The notes: generated by a model from the sequence alone, not told the origin. DNA of 16,024 nucleotides from Candidatus Neomicrothrix sp. UBA2110 (GCA_002331465.1 DCYM01000024.1:54927-70950); one strand, 5' to 3'. Shown: positions 7,196 through 15,170, numbered from the stretch's first letter. Made by a program: numbers and translations.

Positions 7196-8995
7196 CTAAT
7201 GGTTGTTTCGTGGCGGACCGAATCTGCGGGCGGTGTCCTGATATTTCACGGCTGGTTTAAGCACCATTCCTTCGTCGAACTGCGCGATCATACTTCGTTG
7301 TATCTCCTGCCATGGAGTATGGCTTTCAGGAAACGCAAAGCCCCCTGCTTCTTCGAGATCTTGTCGCCTTGAGTCCAGCTCCTCATCAGAAATCAGCATG
7401 TCGGCGGTACCAAGTCTCAAATCAATCCTGATTCGATCCCCAGTGCGAAGAATCGCCAAGCCGCCTCCGGCTGCTGCTTCGGGTGCCGCATTGAGAATCG
7501 ATGGTGACCCGGAAGTGCCTGATTGCCGGCCATCGCCGATGCAGGGCAGAGAGTGAACTCCACGGATTAACAACGCCGAAGGAGGTTGCATGTTTACGAC
7601 TTCGGCGCCACCGGGGTATCCGATAGGACCTGCTCCGCGAACAATGAGCATCGAATATTCATCAATTTCGAGCGATGGGTCATCAATCCGATTGTGGTAA
7701 TCCTCTGGCCCTTCAAAAACGACTGCTCTGCCTTCGAAGGCATCAGGGTCGTCAGGGTTAGATAAATAGCGGCCTCGGAATTCCTCGCCGATAACACTCG
7801 TCTTCATGATTGCACTATCGAACAAATTTCCGGAGAGGTGAACAAATCCTGCGTCTGCAACGAGTGGAGCCTCAACGGGCCATATCACCTTGGAATCGAG
7901 AACTTCGGCGGTCGCGCAGTTGTCCCCAATCGTGGAGCCGTTGACCGTCATCGCATCTGAGTGAGGCAACAAACCAGAATCCATGAGTCGTTTGACGACC
8001 GCTGGGACTCCGCCCGCGTGAAAGTAGTCCTCACCCAAGTATTCGCCCGCTGGTTGCATGTTAACGAGAAGAGGAATGTGTAACCCGAGCTCTTGCCAGT
8101 CGCTGTTGTTCAGCGGAACATCGAGATGTCGCGCAATCGCGTTGAGATGAATCGGGGCGTTAGTCGATCCACCAATAGCTGAATTGACCACAATTGCGTT
8201 CTCGAATGCTTCTCGGGTCATGACGTCGGAGGGCCGTACATCGTCATGGACCATTTCAACAATACGGAGACCAGTTTTGTAGGCAACTTGGGCCCGTTCG
8301 CGATACGGAGCAGGTATAGCGGCTGAGCCAGGCAACTGCATACCAAGAACTTCAGCGAGAGAGTTCATGGTCGTTGCGGTTCCCATTGTCGAGCAGTAGC
8401 CCGTTGATGTGGCAGAGGAGGCGACCAGGTCGGCGAATTCTCCGTCGTCGATTTGACCGGCCGCATGTAACTCACGCGCTTTCCACACGATCGTTCCTGA
8501 TCCGGTCCGTTCTCCTTGATGCCAACCATTGAGCATTGGGCCGACTGATAGGGCGATCGCCGGAATGTTCACTGTTGCTGCGGCCATAAGGCAGGCAGGA
8601 GTCGTTTTGTCGCAGCCGATAGTGAGTACAACTCCGTCAATCGGGTATCCCTGAAGGATCTCGACCAATCCGAGATAAGCCAAATTGCGGTCAAGCGCGG
8701 CTGTCGGCCGTTTCCCAGTTTCTTGAATTGGATGGACAGGGAATTCAAAGCAAATTCCGCCGGCCTCTCTAATGCCCTCTCGGACACGTTTCGCGAGTTC
8801 CAGGTGATGTCGATTGCAGGGGGAGATATCTGAACCCGTCTGCGCTATGCCAATGATTGGTTTACCCGACTGCAGTTCGTCTCGCGTCAAACCGAAATTG
8901 ACGTAACGCTCCAAATAGAGCGCAGTCATTAACGGATCACCGGGAATGTCGAACCAAGCTGCTGATCTTAATTTCAATTCGTCGTTGTTTTGCAC
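7196..8995 (-). CDS. IlvD/Edd-family sugar-acid dehydratase (D-xylonate / L-arabinonate dehydratase-like)
   Basis: A 599-residue Fe-S dehydratase that would convert an aldonic acid to its 2-keto-3-deoxy form. The three cluster-ligand Cys are visible in their family contexts: SPCNRHH (codon 60 from this start), GCDKTTPACL (codon 128) and STGYCSTMGT (codon 201). The Lys in GCDK is the usual carbamylated, Mg-binding residue, and GDGRQSGTSGSPS near the C-terminus is the expected Ser active-site loop. The whole chain, including ALYLERYVNFGLT and the ending AVKYQDTARRF, closely matches what I recall of Caulobacter XylD and related arabinonate dehydratases, rather than the branched-chain IlvD. The frame is open to a GTG at 9088, but GTG 8995 follows a strong GGAGG at five-base spacing and gives the family's usual length. 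First gene of a unit with the antiporter. Exact sugar acid is inferred. Confidence 0.9.
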   Translation of the reverse strand: MQNNDELKLRSAAWFDIPGDPLMTALYLERYVNFGLTRDELQSGKPIIGIAQTGSDISPCNRHHLELAKRVREGIREAGGICFEFPVHPIQETGKRPTAALDRNLAYLGLVEILQGYPIDGVVLTIGCDKTTPACLMAAATVNIPAIALSVGPMLNGWHQGERTGSGTIVWKARELHAAGQIDDGEFADLVASSATSTGYCSTMGTATTMNSLAEVLGMQLPGSAAIPAPYRERAQVAYKTGLRIVEMVHDDVRPSDVMTREAFENAIVVNSAIGGSTNAPIHLNAIARHLDVPLNNSDWQELGLHIPLLVNMQPAGEYLGEDYFHAGGVPAVVKRLMDSGLLPHSDAMTVNGSTIGDNCATAEVLDSKVIWPVEAPLVADAGFVHLSGNLFDSAIMKTSVIGEEFRGRYLSNPDDPDAFEGRAVVFEGPEDYHNRIDDPSLEIDEYSMLIVRGAGPIGYPGGAEVVNMQPPSALLIRGVHSLPCIGDGRQSGTSGSPSILNAAPEAAAGGGLAILRTGDRIRIDLRLGTADMLISDEELDSRRQDLEEAGGFAFPESHTPWQEIQRSMIAQFDEGMVLKPAVKYQDTARRFGPPRNNH

Positions 8996-9000
8996 GACAC

Positions 9001-9005
9001 CCTCC
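9001..9005 (-). promoter_or_regulatory. Shine-Dalgarno GGAGG deciding the dehydratase start
   Basis: On the minus strand the sequence reads GGAGG, then five bases (gtgtc), then GTG at 8995. This is the best ribosome-binding site near the gene and selects a start that trims 31 non-conserved residues from the longest possible frame. Confidence 0.7.
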
Positions 9006-9120
9006 ACTGCGTTGGCCTGAATTGGTTCTAGCAGTCGCGAGGTCACTCCTTGACGTCGAATCGCAAAAGCGCTGCCTAGATAGAGCACAATCAGCCACTA
9101 AGTTGCTTGAATCTGAACGA

Positions 9121-9150
9121 TTGACAGACCCCTCACATGGTTTCGAGTAT
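9121..9150 (+). promoter_or_regulatory. Candidate sigma-70-type promoter for the amidohydrolase/GTPase unit
   Basis: A perfect TTGACA at 9121-9126 is followed 18 bases later by GAGTAT (9145-9150), a weak -10. If used, the transcript would have a leader of about 130 bases that includes the inverted repeats at 9208-9246. A TAAATT at 9253-9258 nearer the gene is a competing -10 without a good -35. The 292-bp space between the two divergent genes (8996-9287) holds no convincing short gene. Confidence 0.25.
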
Positions 9151-9207
9151 TAAACATTGCCTTATGCACTATGAATTCAGAAGAGGCGAACCCTACAAAC
9201 GGGCCTT

Positions 9208-9246
9208 GACCCCTGTGTGTCTCCTCGGCCTTTGGGTCTCCAGGGG
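9208..9246 (+). promoter_or_regulatory. Leader segment with two mutually exclusive inverted repeats
   Basis: CCCCTG (9210-9215) can pair with CAGGGG (9241-9246), while the overlapping GACCC (9208-9212) can instead pair with GGGTC (9234-9238). The two pairings compete for the same left arm, about 30 bases before the ribosome-binding site AGGAG (9276-9280). It could be an attenuator or an operator, but stems of five to six pairs are short and may be chance. Confidence 0.25.
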
Positions 9247-9287
9247 CGAAGGTAAATTGATAGCGACGACGATCTAGGAGCTCGATT

Positions 9288-10967
9288 ATGGGGGACGCAA
9301 GCGTGAAGATTTTTACTGCAAAGAGAATCATCACCATGAACCCTGCGTTGCCCTTCGCTGAGGCAATCGCTGTACGAGGTGACCGAATTCTTGGTGTGGG
9401 AACAGTCGAAGATCTCGCGCAATGGGGCGATTATGAACTTAGTGAACAGTTCAAAGACCACATTTTGATGCCAGGTTTTGTTGAAGCTCACACTCATGTC
9501 TTGGCGGGCGCTGTTTGGGAGTTCCCGTACGTCGGGTTTTATGACCGCGCCGACCCGGCAGGTCGCACCTGGTTGGGTTGTCAGACTATTGCGTCGGTAG
9601 TTGATCGACTCGCTGAGTGTGAACGAGACCTCAGCGACCCAGACCAGACATTGGTCGCTTGGGGGCTTGACCCCATCTTCCTCACAGGCGAGCGGCTCGT
9701 CGCAAAACATTTAGATCAAATTTCAACCACGCGACCAATCTTCGTGTTCCATGCGAGCGGGCATCTAGCAACCGTCAACTCAGAGATGATGCGCCGATCC
9801 GGCATCGATCGCCACACCCCGACGCCGGGCGTAGCTAAAGACGTTGATGGGGAACCGAACGGCGAACTCCAGGAACCTGCGGCTATGTCACTAGCGCAAG
9901 ACGGATTCGCCGCGATTGGGGTTGCAATGATGTCACCCAACGCGAAATGGAACTATGCGCGTGAAGCACGCAACTGTGGCGTCACAACCATCGCCGATCT
10001 CGGTACCACCCGCTTGACGATGGAAGGCCAGCTCGAGGCTTGGCGTCAAGCGACAGATGACCCCAATTACCCCGCACGAGTAGTGGTGGCCGTGGGACAC
10101 TCCGACTCCGGTTCAGAAAGCAAAGACTCAAATCCCATGGTGTCACTCGCGGTGCGGCTGCGTGATGAGGAAGAAACGGCCAAGCTCCGGTTTGGAATAG
10201 TGAAACTGGTGCTTGACGGATCCATTCAAGGTTTTACGGCGCGAATTTCATGGCCTCACTACGTCAAGCCGCCCCCGGGCCACCCAGGAAATGGACTGTG
10301 GCTGATTCCGCCCGAACAATTGGCCGACATTGTGAGTTCGTACCACGAAGCTGGTCTCACGGTTCATTGCCACTGCAACGGTGATGAGGCGGCACAAGTT
10401 TTCATTGATGCTGTTGAGACAGCACTTCAACGTCACCCGCGGTGGGACCACCGGCATACGGTTCAACACTGCCAACTCACGACGACAGCTCAATACAAAC
10501 AAATGGCCGCGCTCGGAATGAATGCAAATATTTTCAGCAACCACATCTTCCACTGGGGTGACCAACATGCCTCCACCACCGTTGGCGAAGAGCGTGCCGC
10601 GGGGATGGACGCATGCGCGACTGCCGAACGAGAAGGAGTAAAATTTTCTGTCCATAGCGACGCACCCATCACCCCGATGGGTCACCTGCACACGGCATGG
10701 TGCGCTGTTAACCGCCTCACCGCTTCTGGCAGGGTTTTAGGCCCGGAGGAGCGAATAAGTGTCGCCAAAGCGCTCGAGGCCTGCACTCTTGACGCGGCGC
10801 ATCAGCTTAGGTTGGATCATGACATTGGGTCTCTAGAAGCCGGCAAACTCGCTGACTTTGCTGTACTGGAGGAAGACCCTTTTGAAGTGAGCCCTGAAGA
10901 ACTAAAAGACATCCCCGTGTGGGGCACCGTAGTGGGAGGCACCTCGCACGTTGCTGGCTCGAAGTAA
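9288..10967 (+). CDS. Metal-dependent amidohydrolase, YtcJ / N-substituted formamide deformylase-like
   Basis: A 559-residue amidohydrolase-superfamily enzyme of the large YtcJ type, with a urease-alpha-like beta-sandwich formed by both chain ends around a TIM barrel. Metal ligands and catalytic residues are visible in order: EAHTH (His68, His70), KLVLDGS with candidate carboxylated Lys306, VHCHCNGD (His360/His362), HTVQHCQL (His390, His394) and HSDAP (Asp458). The C-terminal LEAGKLADFAVLEEDPF is the standard returning sandwich strand. Known relatives hydrolyse N-substituted formamides and other amides; the substrate here is unknown. No signal peptide. ATG start with AGGAG seven bases upstream. 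A COG0523 GTPase gene follows after 8 bp, suggesting assisted metal loading. Divergent from the dehydratase gene. Confidence 0.9.
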   Translation: MGDASVKIFTAKRIITMNPALPFAEAIAVRGDRILGVGTVEDLAQWGDYELSEQFKDHILMPGFVEAHTHVLAGAVWEFPYVGFYDRADPAGRTWLGCQTIASVVDRLAECERDLSDPDQTLVAWGLDPIFLTGERLVAKHLDQISTTRPIFVFHASGHLATVNSEMMRRSGIDRHTPTPGVAKDVDGEPNGELQEPAAMSLAQDGFAAIGVAMMSPNAKWNYAREARNCGVTTIADLGTTRLTMEGQLEAWRQATDDPNYPARVVVAVGHSDSGSESKDSNPMVSLAVRLRDEEETAKLRFGIVKLVLDGSIQGFTARISWPHYVKPPPGHPGNGLWLIPPEQLADIVSSYHEAGLTVHCHCNGDEAAQVFIDAVETALQRHPRWDHRHTVQHCQLTTTAQYKQMAALGMNANIFSNHIFHWGDQHASTTVGEERAAGMDACATAEREGVKFSVHSDAPITPMGHLHTAWCAVNRLTASGRVLGPEERISVAKALEACTLDAAHQLRLDHDIGSLEAGKLADFAVLEEDPFEVSPEELKDIPVWGTVVGGTSHVAGSK

Positions 10968-10975
10968 GGCAAAAA

Positions 10976-11881
10976 ATGGAGCCCTCTGAAGGCTTAATGG
11001 AGGTATCTGTCATCGGGGGGTACCTCGGGGCGGGAAAAACAACGCTCGTCAATCACATTTTGCGTCAAGCGTCGGAACGCGTCGCCGTAATGGTGAACGA
11101 CTTCGGAGAAATTAACATCGACCAGGCCTTGATTGATTCGAGAAGTGAGAACACCATCAGCTTGACCAATGGATGCATCTGTTGCTCTCTCGTAGACGGC
11201 TTCGTCTCGGCACTGGAATCTGTAATGTCTTTTCGTCCGAAACCCACTCGCTTGGTGATTGAAGCAAGCGGCGTAGCTGATCCAGGAGCCGTAGCAGCGT
11301 ACGGGCATGGTCCGGGCCTGGCGCTCGACGCTGTTGTGGTCGTAACTGATGCAGTTAGGTTGTGTGAACAAGTCGCTGATCCGCTCATTGGGCAAACAGT
11401 CGCCAGCCAGATAGATGCAGCAGACGTAATCGTGCTCAACAAAATTGACCTGGCCGACAATTTAATAGCCGCGAAAACCGAGTTGGCGAGGTTGAACCCC
11501 GATGCGCTCTTGGCTTATGCGAGCCATGCGGAGGTGAACCTTGACCTCCTCTTCGGTCGAGAAATAGTGAGGAAAAGCGATCCTACGAGTCAGGTAGGAA
11601 CGTTCGAGTCGCGCTCCCATGAATCAACTCAACCAATACCGAGAGCCGCACTCGAAGCTCTGGTTGAGAACTTGCCCCCAGAGATCCAACGCGTAAAAGG
11701 TATCGTCCGCCTCGCTGAAGCCCCTCACGTTGCCATGGTGTTCCAACTAGTTGGACGAAACTGGGAACTGCGCGCGCTAGCCGACCGGAAGAACTCACCT
11801 GATGGCAACCGGCTCGTAGTGATAGGACCGAAAGGATCCATACCGATGCAGTGGGATGATGCTCTCAGTTCAGGGAATTAG
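10976..11881 (+). CDS. COG0523 / CobW-type GTPase, putative metallochaperone
   Basis: About 301 residues (numbered from this start). G3E-family features are complete: Walker A GGYLGAGKTT (14-23), the metal-binding CxCC in NGCICCS (Cys67, Cys69, Cys70), the switch/Walker B EASGVADP (96-103), and the guanine-specificity motif NKID (155-158). A short C-terminal CobW_C-like domain ends with RLAEAPHVAMVFQLVGRNWELRA. Family members use GTP hydrolysis to deliver Zn, Co, Fe or other metals to client enzymes (CobW, nitrile hydratase activators, ZNG1). The start at ATG 10976 has TAAGG at a good distance; ATG 10997 with GAAGG is an alternative, and an open frame back to GTG 10919 overlaps the previous gene without a good site. 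Its position 8 bp after a metal-dependent amidohydrolase suggests that enzyme as client, an inference. Confidence 0.9.
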   Translation: MEPSEGLMEVSVIGGYLGAGKTTLVNHILRQASERVAVMVNDFGEINIDQALIDSRSENTISLTNGCICCSLVDGFVSALESVMSFRPKPTRLVIEASGVADPGAVAAYGHGPGLALDAVVVVTDAVRLCEQVADPLIGQTVASQIDAADVIVLNKIDLADNLIAAKTELARLNPDALLAYASHAEVNLDLLFGREIVRKSDPTSQVGTFESRSHESTQPIPRAALEALVENLPPEIQRVKGIVRLAEAPHVAMVFQLVGRNWELRALADRKNSPDGNRLVVIGPKGSIPMQWDDALSSGN

Positions 11882-11896
11882 ATGGGTGCGCTACGC

Positions 11897-11915
11897 CGGC
11901 CAGCATTAGTGGCCG
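11897..11915. terminator. Inverted repeat between convergent genes, possible bidirectional terminator
   Basis: CGGCCA, a seven-base loop (gcattag), then TGGCCG form a 6-bp perfect stem in the gap between the GTPase stop (11881) and the aminotransferase stop (11906), overlapping the latter. There is no T-run on either side, so a canonical Rho-independent terminator is not established. Confidence 0.3.
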
Positions 11916-13108
11916 CCATTGGTTGCCATGTCCATGATTTGAGCTAAGCGCTGCACTCCTTCTCGAATCGATTCTGCAGAGGGATTACCAAAGCAGAGAC
12001 GCATCTTGTTGGCACCCCAATGAGGATCGACTGACCACCCGGCGCCAGCATTGAATTCAATCCCACTCGTAGCAGCTTGGGTTGAAAAGGTGGCGGTATC
12101 GACTCCTTCTGCGAACGTGAGCCACATGAAGATTCCGCCTTGTGGCATTTCAAAATGAACCGAGTCTCCAAAGTGTTGTTCTAATGCTTCAGCCATAACT
12201 TCAGCCTTAGCCTTCAGCACAGACGTCAAACGGTCCGCGTGTTTGTCAAAATGAGCACTCGCATACTCAGCAACGACCATCTGTTCAAGCGCCCCGGACC
12301 CGGCATCAGTTTTTAGGGAAAGGATCTGCTGAAGCACAGGTGACTCCGCCACGATGTACCCAACTCGTAAGGCTGGGGCAATAGATTTCGAAAAAGAACC
12401 GCAGTAGATGACGCGTCGATCCGGACCATCTAGTTCCCAAAGAGTGGGAGGCCGGTCGCAGCCCCACAGCAAATCGGCGTAACAATCATCCTCAAAGATG
12501 GCAGTTTGCTGGCCCTCCATCGCCCCCAAAATCTCGACCCGCCGTTCCACAGGCATGCAAGAACCGGTCGGGTTTTGGACCGTTGGAATTGTGTAAAGGT
12601 ATTTAGCCGGACGTCCTTGCGAGGAACATTGTTCAAGGAGCTCGGCAAGGTGATCAGGTCGCACGCCACTCTGGTCAAGACTCACACCGTGCACCACGGC
12701 ACCTAAACGCGTTAACCGACTGATCATCCCACCATAAGTTGCCTCTTCAACGATCACGTTGTCGCCGGGGACCAACAACAAATCGTTGACAAGATCCAAA
12801 GCTTGCAATGACCCTGAAGTAATAAGAACTTCGTCGGGGTCGACGTTCGTGGACGCCCTCACCCCGAGTTTCTGACAAATAAAGCTTCGCAGGTCTTCGT
12901 GCCCTAGGGGGCTGCCTCCCAGGTTGTACACCGCCAACTTTCGCCCCTCGCGCTGAAGTACCCGTGTGACAGCTTCGATAAGGCCCGCAACAGGTACATT
13001 TTCTTCATCGTTGTTGCCGCCGACGAAACTAAATGCCGGAATGCCACCCCATTGGGCCTCAGCGGGAGGTAGGTCTCTTCGATACAACTCGCTAATTTCG
13101 AAACTCAT
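11906..13108 (-). CDS. PLP-dependent aminotransferase, class I/II fold (2-aminoadipate / MocR-C-terminal type)
   Basis: A 400-residue fold-type I aminotransferase. Markers: TSGSLQALDL at the cofactor phosphate loop (98-107), Tyr125 stacking region (EEATYGG), PTVQNPTG with Asn179 (176-182), FEDDCYADL with the pyridine-N Asp and Tyr210, Schiff-base Lys241 in GSFSKSIAPALRVGY (237-251), and a C-terminal substrate-carboxylate Arg in KMRLCFG. It is like LysN / 2-aminoadipate aminotransferases and the catalytic part of MocR regulators, but has no winged-helix domain, so it is an enzyme rather than a regulator. ATG start with AAGGG about five bases upstream. It stands alone, divergent from the lactonase-like gene by 104 bp; that gap holds a small GGCC-GAAAA-GGCC repeat at 13145-13157. 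Amino-donor specificity unknown. Confidence 0.88.
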   Translation of the reverse strand: MSFEISELYRRDLPPAEAQWGGIPAFSFVGGNNDEENVPVAGLIEAVTRVLQREGRKLAVYNLGGSPLGHEDLRSFICQKLGVRASTNVDPDEVLITSGSLQALDLVNDLLLVPGDNVIVEEATYGGMISRLTRLGAVVHGVSLDQSGVRPDHLAELLEQCSSQGRPAKYLYTIPTVQNPTGSCMPVERRVEILGAMEGQQTAIFEDDCYADLLWGCDRPPTLWELDGPDRRVIYCGSFSKSIAPALRVGYIVAESPVLQQILSLKTDAGSGALEQMVVAEYASAHFDKHADRLTSVLKAKAEVMAEALEQHFGDSVHFEMPQGGIFMWLTFAEGVDTATFSTQAATSGIEFNAGAGWSVDPHWGANKMRLCFGNPSAESIREGVQRLAQIMDMATNGGH

Positions 13109-13201
13109 TGGTTCCCTTCGGCCAAATTATGATCCGCATCGTAGGGCCGAAAAGGCCGACCAGCGCCACTAGCGTGGTTTTGAGCCTTACATGGCTGAAC
13201 A

Positions 13202-13208
13202 GAGGGGG
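13202..13208 (+). promoter_or_regulatory. Shine-Dalgarno GAGGGGG deciding the lactonase-like start
   Basis: A purine-rich GAGGGGG lies four bases before GTG 13213. It favours that start over the longer open frame beginning with TTG 13108, whose extra 35 residues look unlike the family and would overlap the neighbouring aminotransferase start. Confidence 0.65.
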
Positions 13209-13212
13209 TCCG

Positions 13213-13995
13213 GTGACTAACTACGAGGTCCACGCGATCAAGTACGCCGAACGCGACGCCGTCCGTGCCGAACATTTCATAGGCGGAGACCCACATGACA
13301 ATGCGCCGATGCCCATGGACTATTTCATTTGGTTGATACGCAGCAGTAGTGGACAAGAATGGGTTGTCGACACCGGCTTTGAACAAGATGATGCTCAGTC
13401 TCGCAACCGAACTCTCCTGCGAACAGCAGCAGAAGGGGTCGCGTTATTAGATGTGAACTCCGACACCGTGTCGGATGTGATCATGACTCACTTCCACTAT
13501 GACCATGCTGGGGGCGTAAACCAGTTCCCCAACGCGAGATTCCACCTCCAGGACGACGAGATGTCCTTCGCTACCGGACGCGACATGACCCACAAGGCGT
13601 ATAGACACGCCTTCAATGTCCGTCACATCAAAGATCTCGTGGATCGGGTCTTCTCCGAAAGAGTTACTTTCCACGCAGGAGACGCAGAACTTTCACCCGG
13701 GCTGACGCTGCACCACATCGGCGGCCACACCCGAGGTCTACAAGTAGTTCGCATCGACACCGGTAGCAGCGTGGTAGTTCTTGCCTCAGATGCCAGCCAT
13801 TACTGGGCCAACATGGACGAGGGCCGTCCGTTTCCTATCGTCGATGACCTATCGAAAATGATCCAAGGGTGGGAGACCCTCCGGTACCTAGCCGGCTCCG
13901 ACGGCGTAATCGTTCCCGGCCACGATCCCCTGGTATTCGAACGGTTCCCACCGTCGTCTCCGGAACTCGAAGGAGTAGCTGTTCGCTTGGGCTAA
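13213..13995 (+). CDS. Metallo-beta-lactamase-fold hydrolase, N-acyl homoserine lactonase-like
   Basis: A 260-residue MBL-fold enzyme. The dinuclear metal site is complete: THFHYDHAGG (His93, His95, Asp97, His98), GGHTRGLQ (His172), LASDASHYW (Asp193) and PGHDPL (His237). The DxDH-type spacing, the upstream VVDTGF, and the post-motif FPNARFHLQDDE are typical of proteins annotated as AHL lactonase family. Such enzymes can open many lactones, so quorum quenching is only one option; in a catabolic setting, hydrolysis of a sugar or other lactone is equally plausible. GTG start chosen on the GAGGGGG site just before it. Divergent from the aminotransferase and convergent with the flavin monooxygenase-like gene (26-bp gap). 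No signal peptide. Confidence 0.87.
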   Translation: MTNYEVHAIKYAERDAVRAEHFIGGDPHDNAPMPMDYFIWLIRSSSGQEWVVDTGFEQDDAQSRNRTLLRTAAEGVALLDVNSDTVSDVIMTHFHYDHAGGVNQFPNARFHLQDDEMSFATGRDMTHKAYRHAFNVRHIKDLVDRVFSERVTFHAGDAELSPGLTLHHIGGHTRGLQVVRIDTGSSVVVLASDASHYWANMDEGRPFPIVDDLSKMIQGWETLRYLAGSDGVIVPGHDPLVFERFPPSSPELEGVAVRLG

Positions 13996-14021
13996 GCCAG
14001 CGCCAGCGATTTATCGAAGGA

Positions 14022-15170
14022 CTAGAACGCTGGATCCCCAGCTTCGAGGCCGAGCAGCACTCTGCCAGCCGTGTCGATTTGGTAGGAACCAACCATAAAA
14101 TGTCCGGCGACAGCTCTCGCGTCGTCGAGTAAACCCATCAGGCCGGAAGCTTCAAAATTGGCAGTGCTTCCTGCCGCATCGACCAAATGTTGGATAGCAC
14201 TTATTGCGTTCTGCACCGACCAAGAGCACGCCAAGCGAACTCGCGCGTGAAGCTCGGCATCAACGGGCTGACCGTTTTTTGCTGCCTCCCATATCGAGTC
14301 GAGTTGCTCATGCACCCACGATTGCCCTGCTCCGGCCAGAGCCTCGGCCCTTGCAATAGCGGAAGCAGCGTCGGGTCGCTCATGAAGAGGACGCTTTGAA
14401 TTAAGTGGTTGTTTCGCCCCTGCTAATAGCTTGAAATCGGTTATGGCTCTGCGAGCTAAGCCGGAGGCAACTCCTGTCTTAGGAAACGGAAACCTCAACG
14501 CAGATGGCAACCGGTAGAACGGTAAATCGGGAAGCGGCAAGGAATTGTTCGGGACGACTCCACACCAAGCTTCATCCACGAAGAAGTCTTCAAGCACAAC
14601 GTCATTAGAGCCGGTTCCTCTCAAGCCGACGGTGTGCCAAGTGTCCTCGATGAATTGAGGATCAGCGTCCACCACAGCAAAGCAGAGTTCGATCGGTGAG
14701 CTCCCTTTGACCACGTTGTTTAACACCCACTTACTCGCGGCCGTGCAGCCACTAACAAAATTCCATCGACCACTGATACGCCATCCACCTGGGGCCTGAA
14801 TAGCGCGTCCTCGAGGTACACCCGACCCAGCGATGACTAGCTCAGGGCTATCACGCCAAATTTGACGACACGTGTCGGGTGGTAGGTAAGCCGAAACCAA
14901 TTCGGCCTCCTCGTTGCAGGTCATCGCTACCCAAGCGGTAGATCCATGTATCTGCGCTACTTGTGCCGTGAATTCGATGAGATCAGCAGGATGAACCTCA
15001 TCGCCGCTGTACTCCTGTGGCACCAAAAGCTTCATTAAGCCAGCTTTCGCCAGAGCCGCGATCACTTCTGGATCCGGTCGCCGAACCTCGTCTGCCTGCT
15101 GAGCGCGTTCGGAAATCAGATTTTCGATATCAGCGGTGAGCCGTTCGAAGATCAGGGAGGCCTTTGCCAT
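14022..15170 (-). CDS. Acyl-CoA dehydrogenase-fold protein, probably a group D flavin-dependent monooxygenase component
   Basis: A 382-residue protein with the three-part acyl-CoA dehydrogenase fold: helical N-domain with GLMKLLVPQEYSG (44-56), beta-domain with GGWRISGRWNFVSG (128-141) and DTWHTVGLRGTGSNDVVLEDFFV at about 176-198, and a helical C-domain ending in a DDARAVAGHFMVG segment. The GWRISGRWNFVSG and GLRGTGSNDV motifs are those of HsaA / DszC / IacA-like hydroxylases rather than of fatty-acid dehydrogenases, and no catalytic Glu in the usual C-terminal context is seen. Such enzymes use reduced flavin from a separate reductase, which is not in the window. ATG start without Shine-Dalgarno; TAGTTT with its last T at -7 suggests a leaderless mRNA. 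Divergent from a CoA-transferase gene, 44 bp away. Substrate unknown. Confidence 0.83.
   Translation of the reverse strand: MAKASLIFERLTADIENLISERAQQADEVRRPDPEVIAALAKAGLMKLLVPQEYSGDEVHPADLIEFTAQVAQIHGSTAWVAMTCNEEAELVSAYLPPDTCRQIWRDSPELVIAGSGVPRGRAIQAPGGWRISGRWNFVSGCTAASKWVLNNVVKGSSPIELCFAVVDADPQFIEDTWHTVGLRGTGSNDVVLEDFFVDEAWCGVVPNNSLPLPDLPFYRLPSALRFPFPKTGVASGLARRAITDFKLLAGAKQPLNSKRPLHERPDAASAIARAEALAGAGQSWVHEQLDSIWEAAKNGQPVDAELHARVRLACSWSVQNAISAIQHLVDAAGSTANFEASGLMGLLDDARAVAGHFMVGSYQIDTAGRVLLGLEAGDPAF

Noticed and set aside
8996..9088. N-terminal extension of the dehydratase to GTG 9088
   Set aside because: It adds 31 residues not matching the family and lacks a ribosome-binding site, whereas GTG 8995 has GGAGG at five bases and gives the usual length.
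9177..9710. 177-codon open frame on the minus strand
   Set aside because: It lies antisense to the well-supported amidohydrolase, shows no family motif, and looks like a shadow frame. The same holds for the other antisense frames inside the large genes.
10919..10975. GTG 10919 as start of the COG0523 GTPase, overlapping the amidohydrolase end
   Set aside because: The extra residues are just the amidohydrolase coding sequence read in another frame; ATG 10976 has TAAGG and places the Walker A at the normal distance from the N-terminus.
13108..13212. TTG 13108 as start of the MBL gene, overlapping the aminotransferase start codon
   Set aside because: No suitable ribosome site, an Arg/Pro/Ser-rich stretch unlike the family, and a much better GAGGGGG-GTG start at 13213.
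14003..14033. CCAGCG...CGCTGG inverted repeat between the convergent MBL and monooxygenase-like genes as a terminator
   Set aside because: A 19-base loop, mostly inside the end of a coding sequence, and no T-run; too weak to call.
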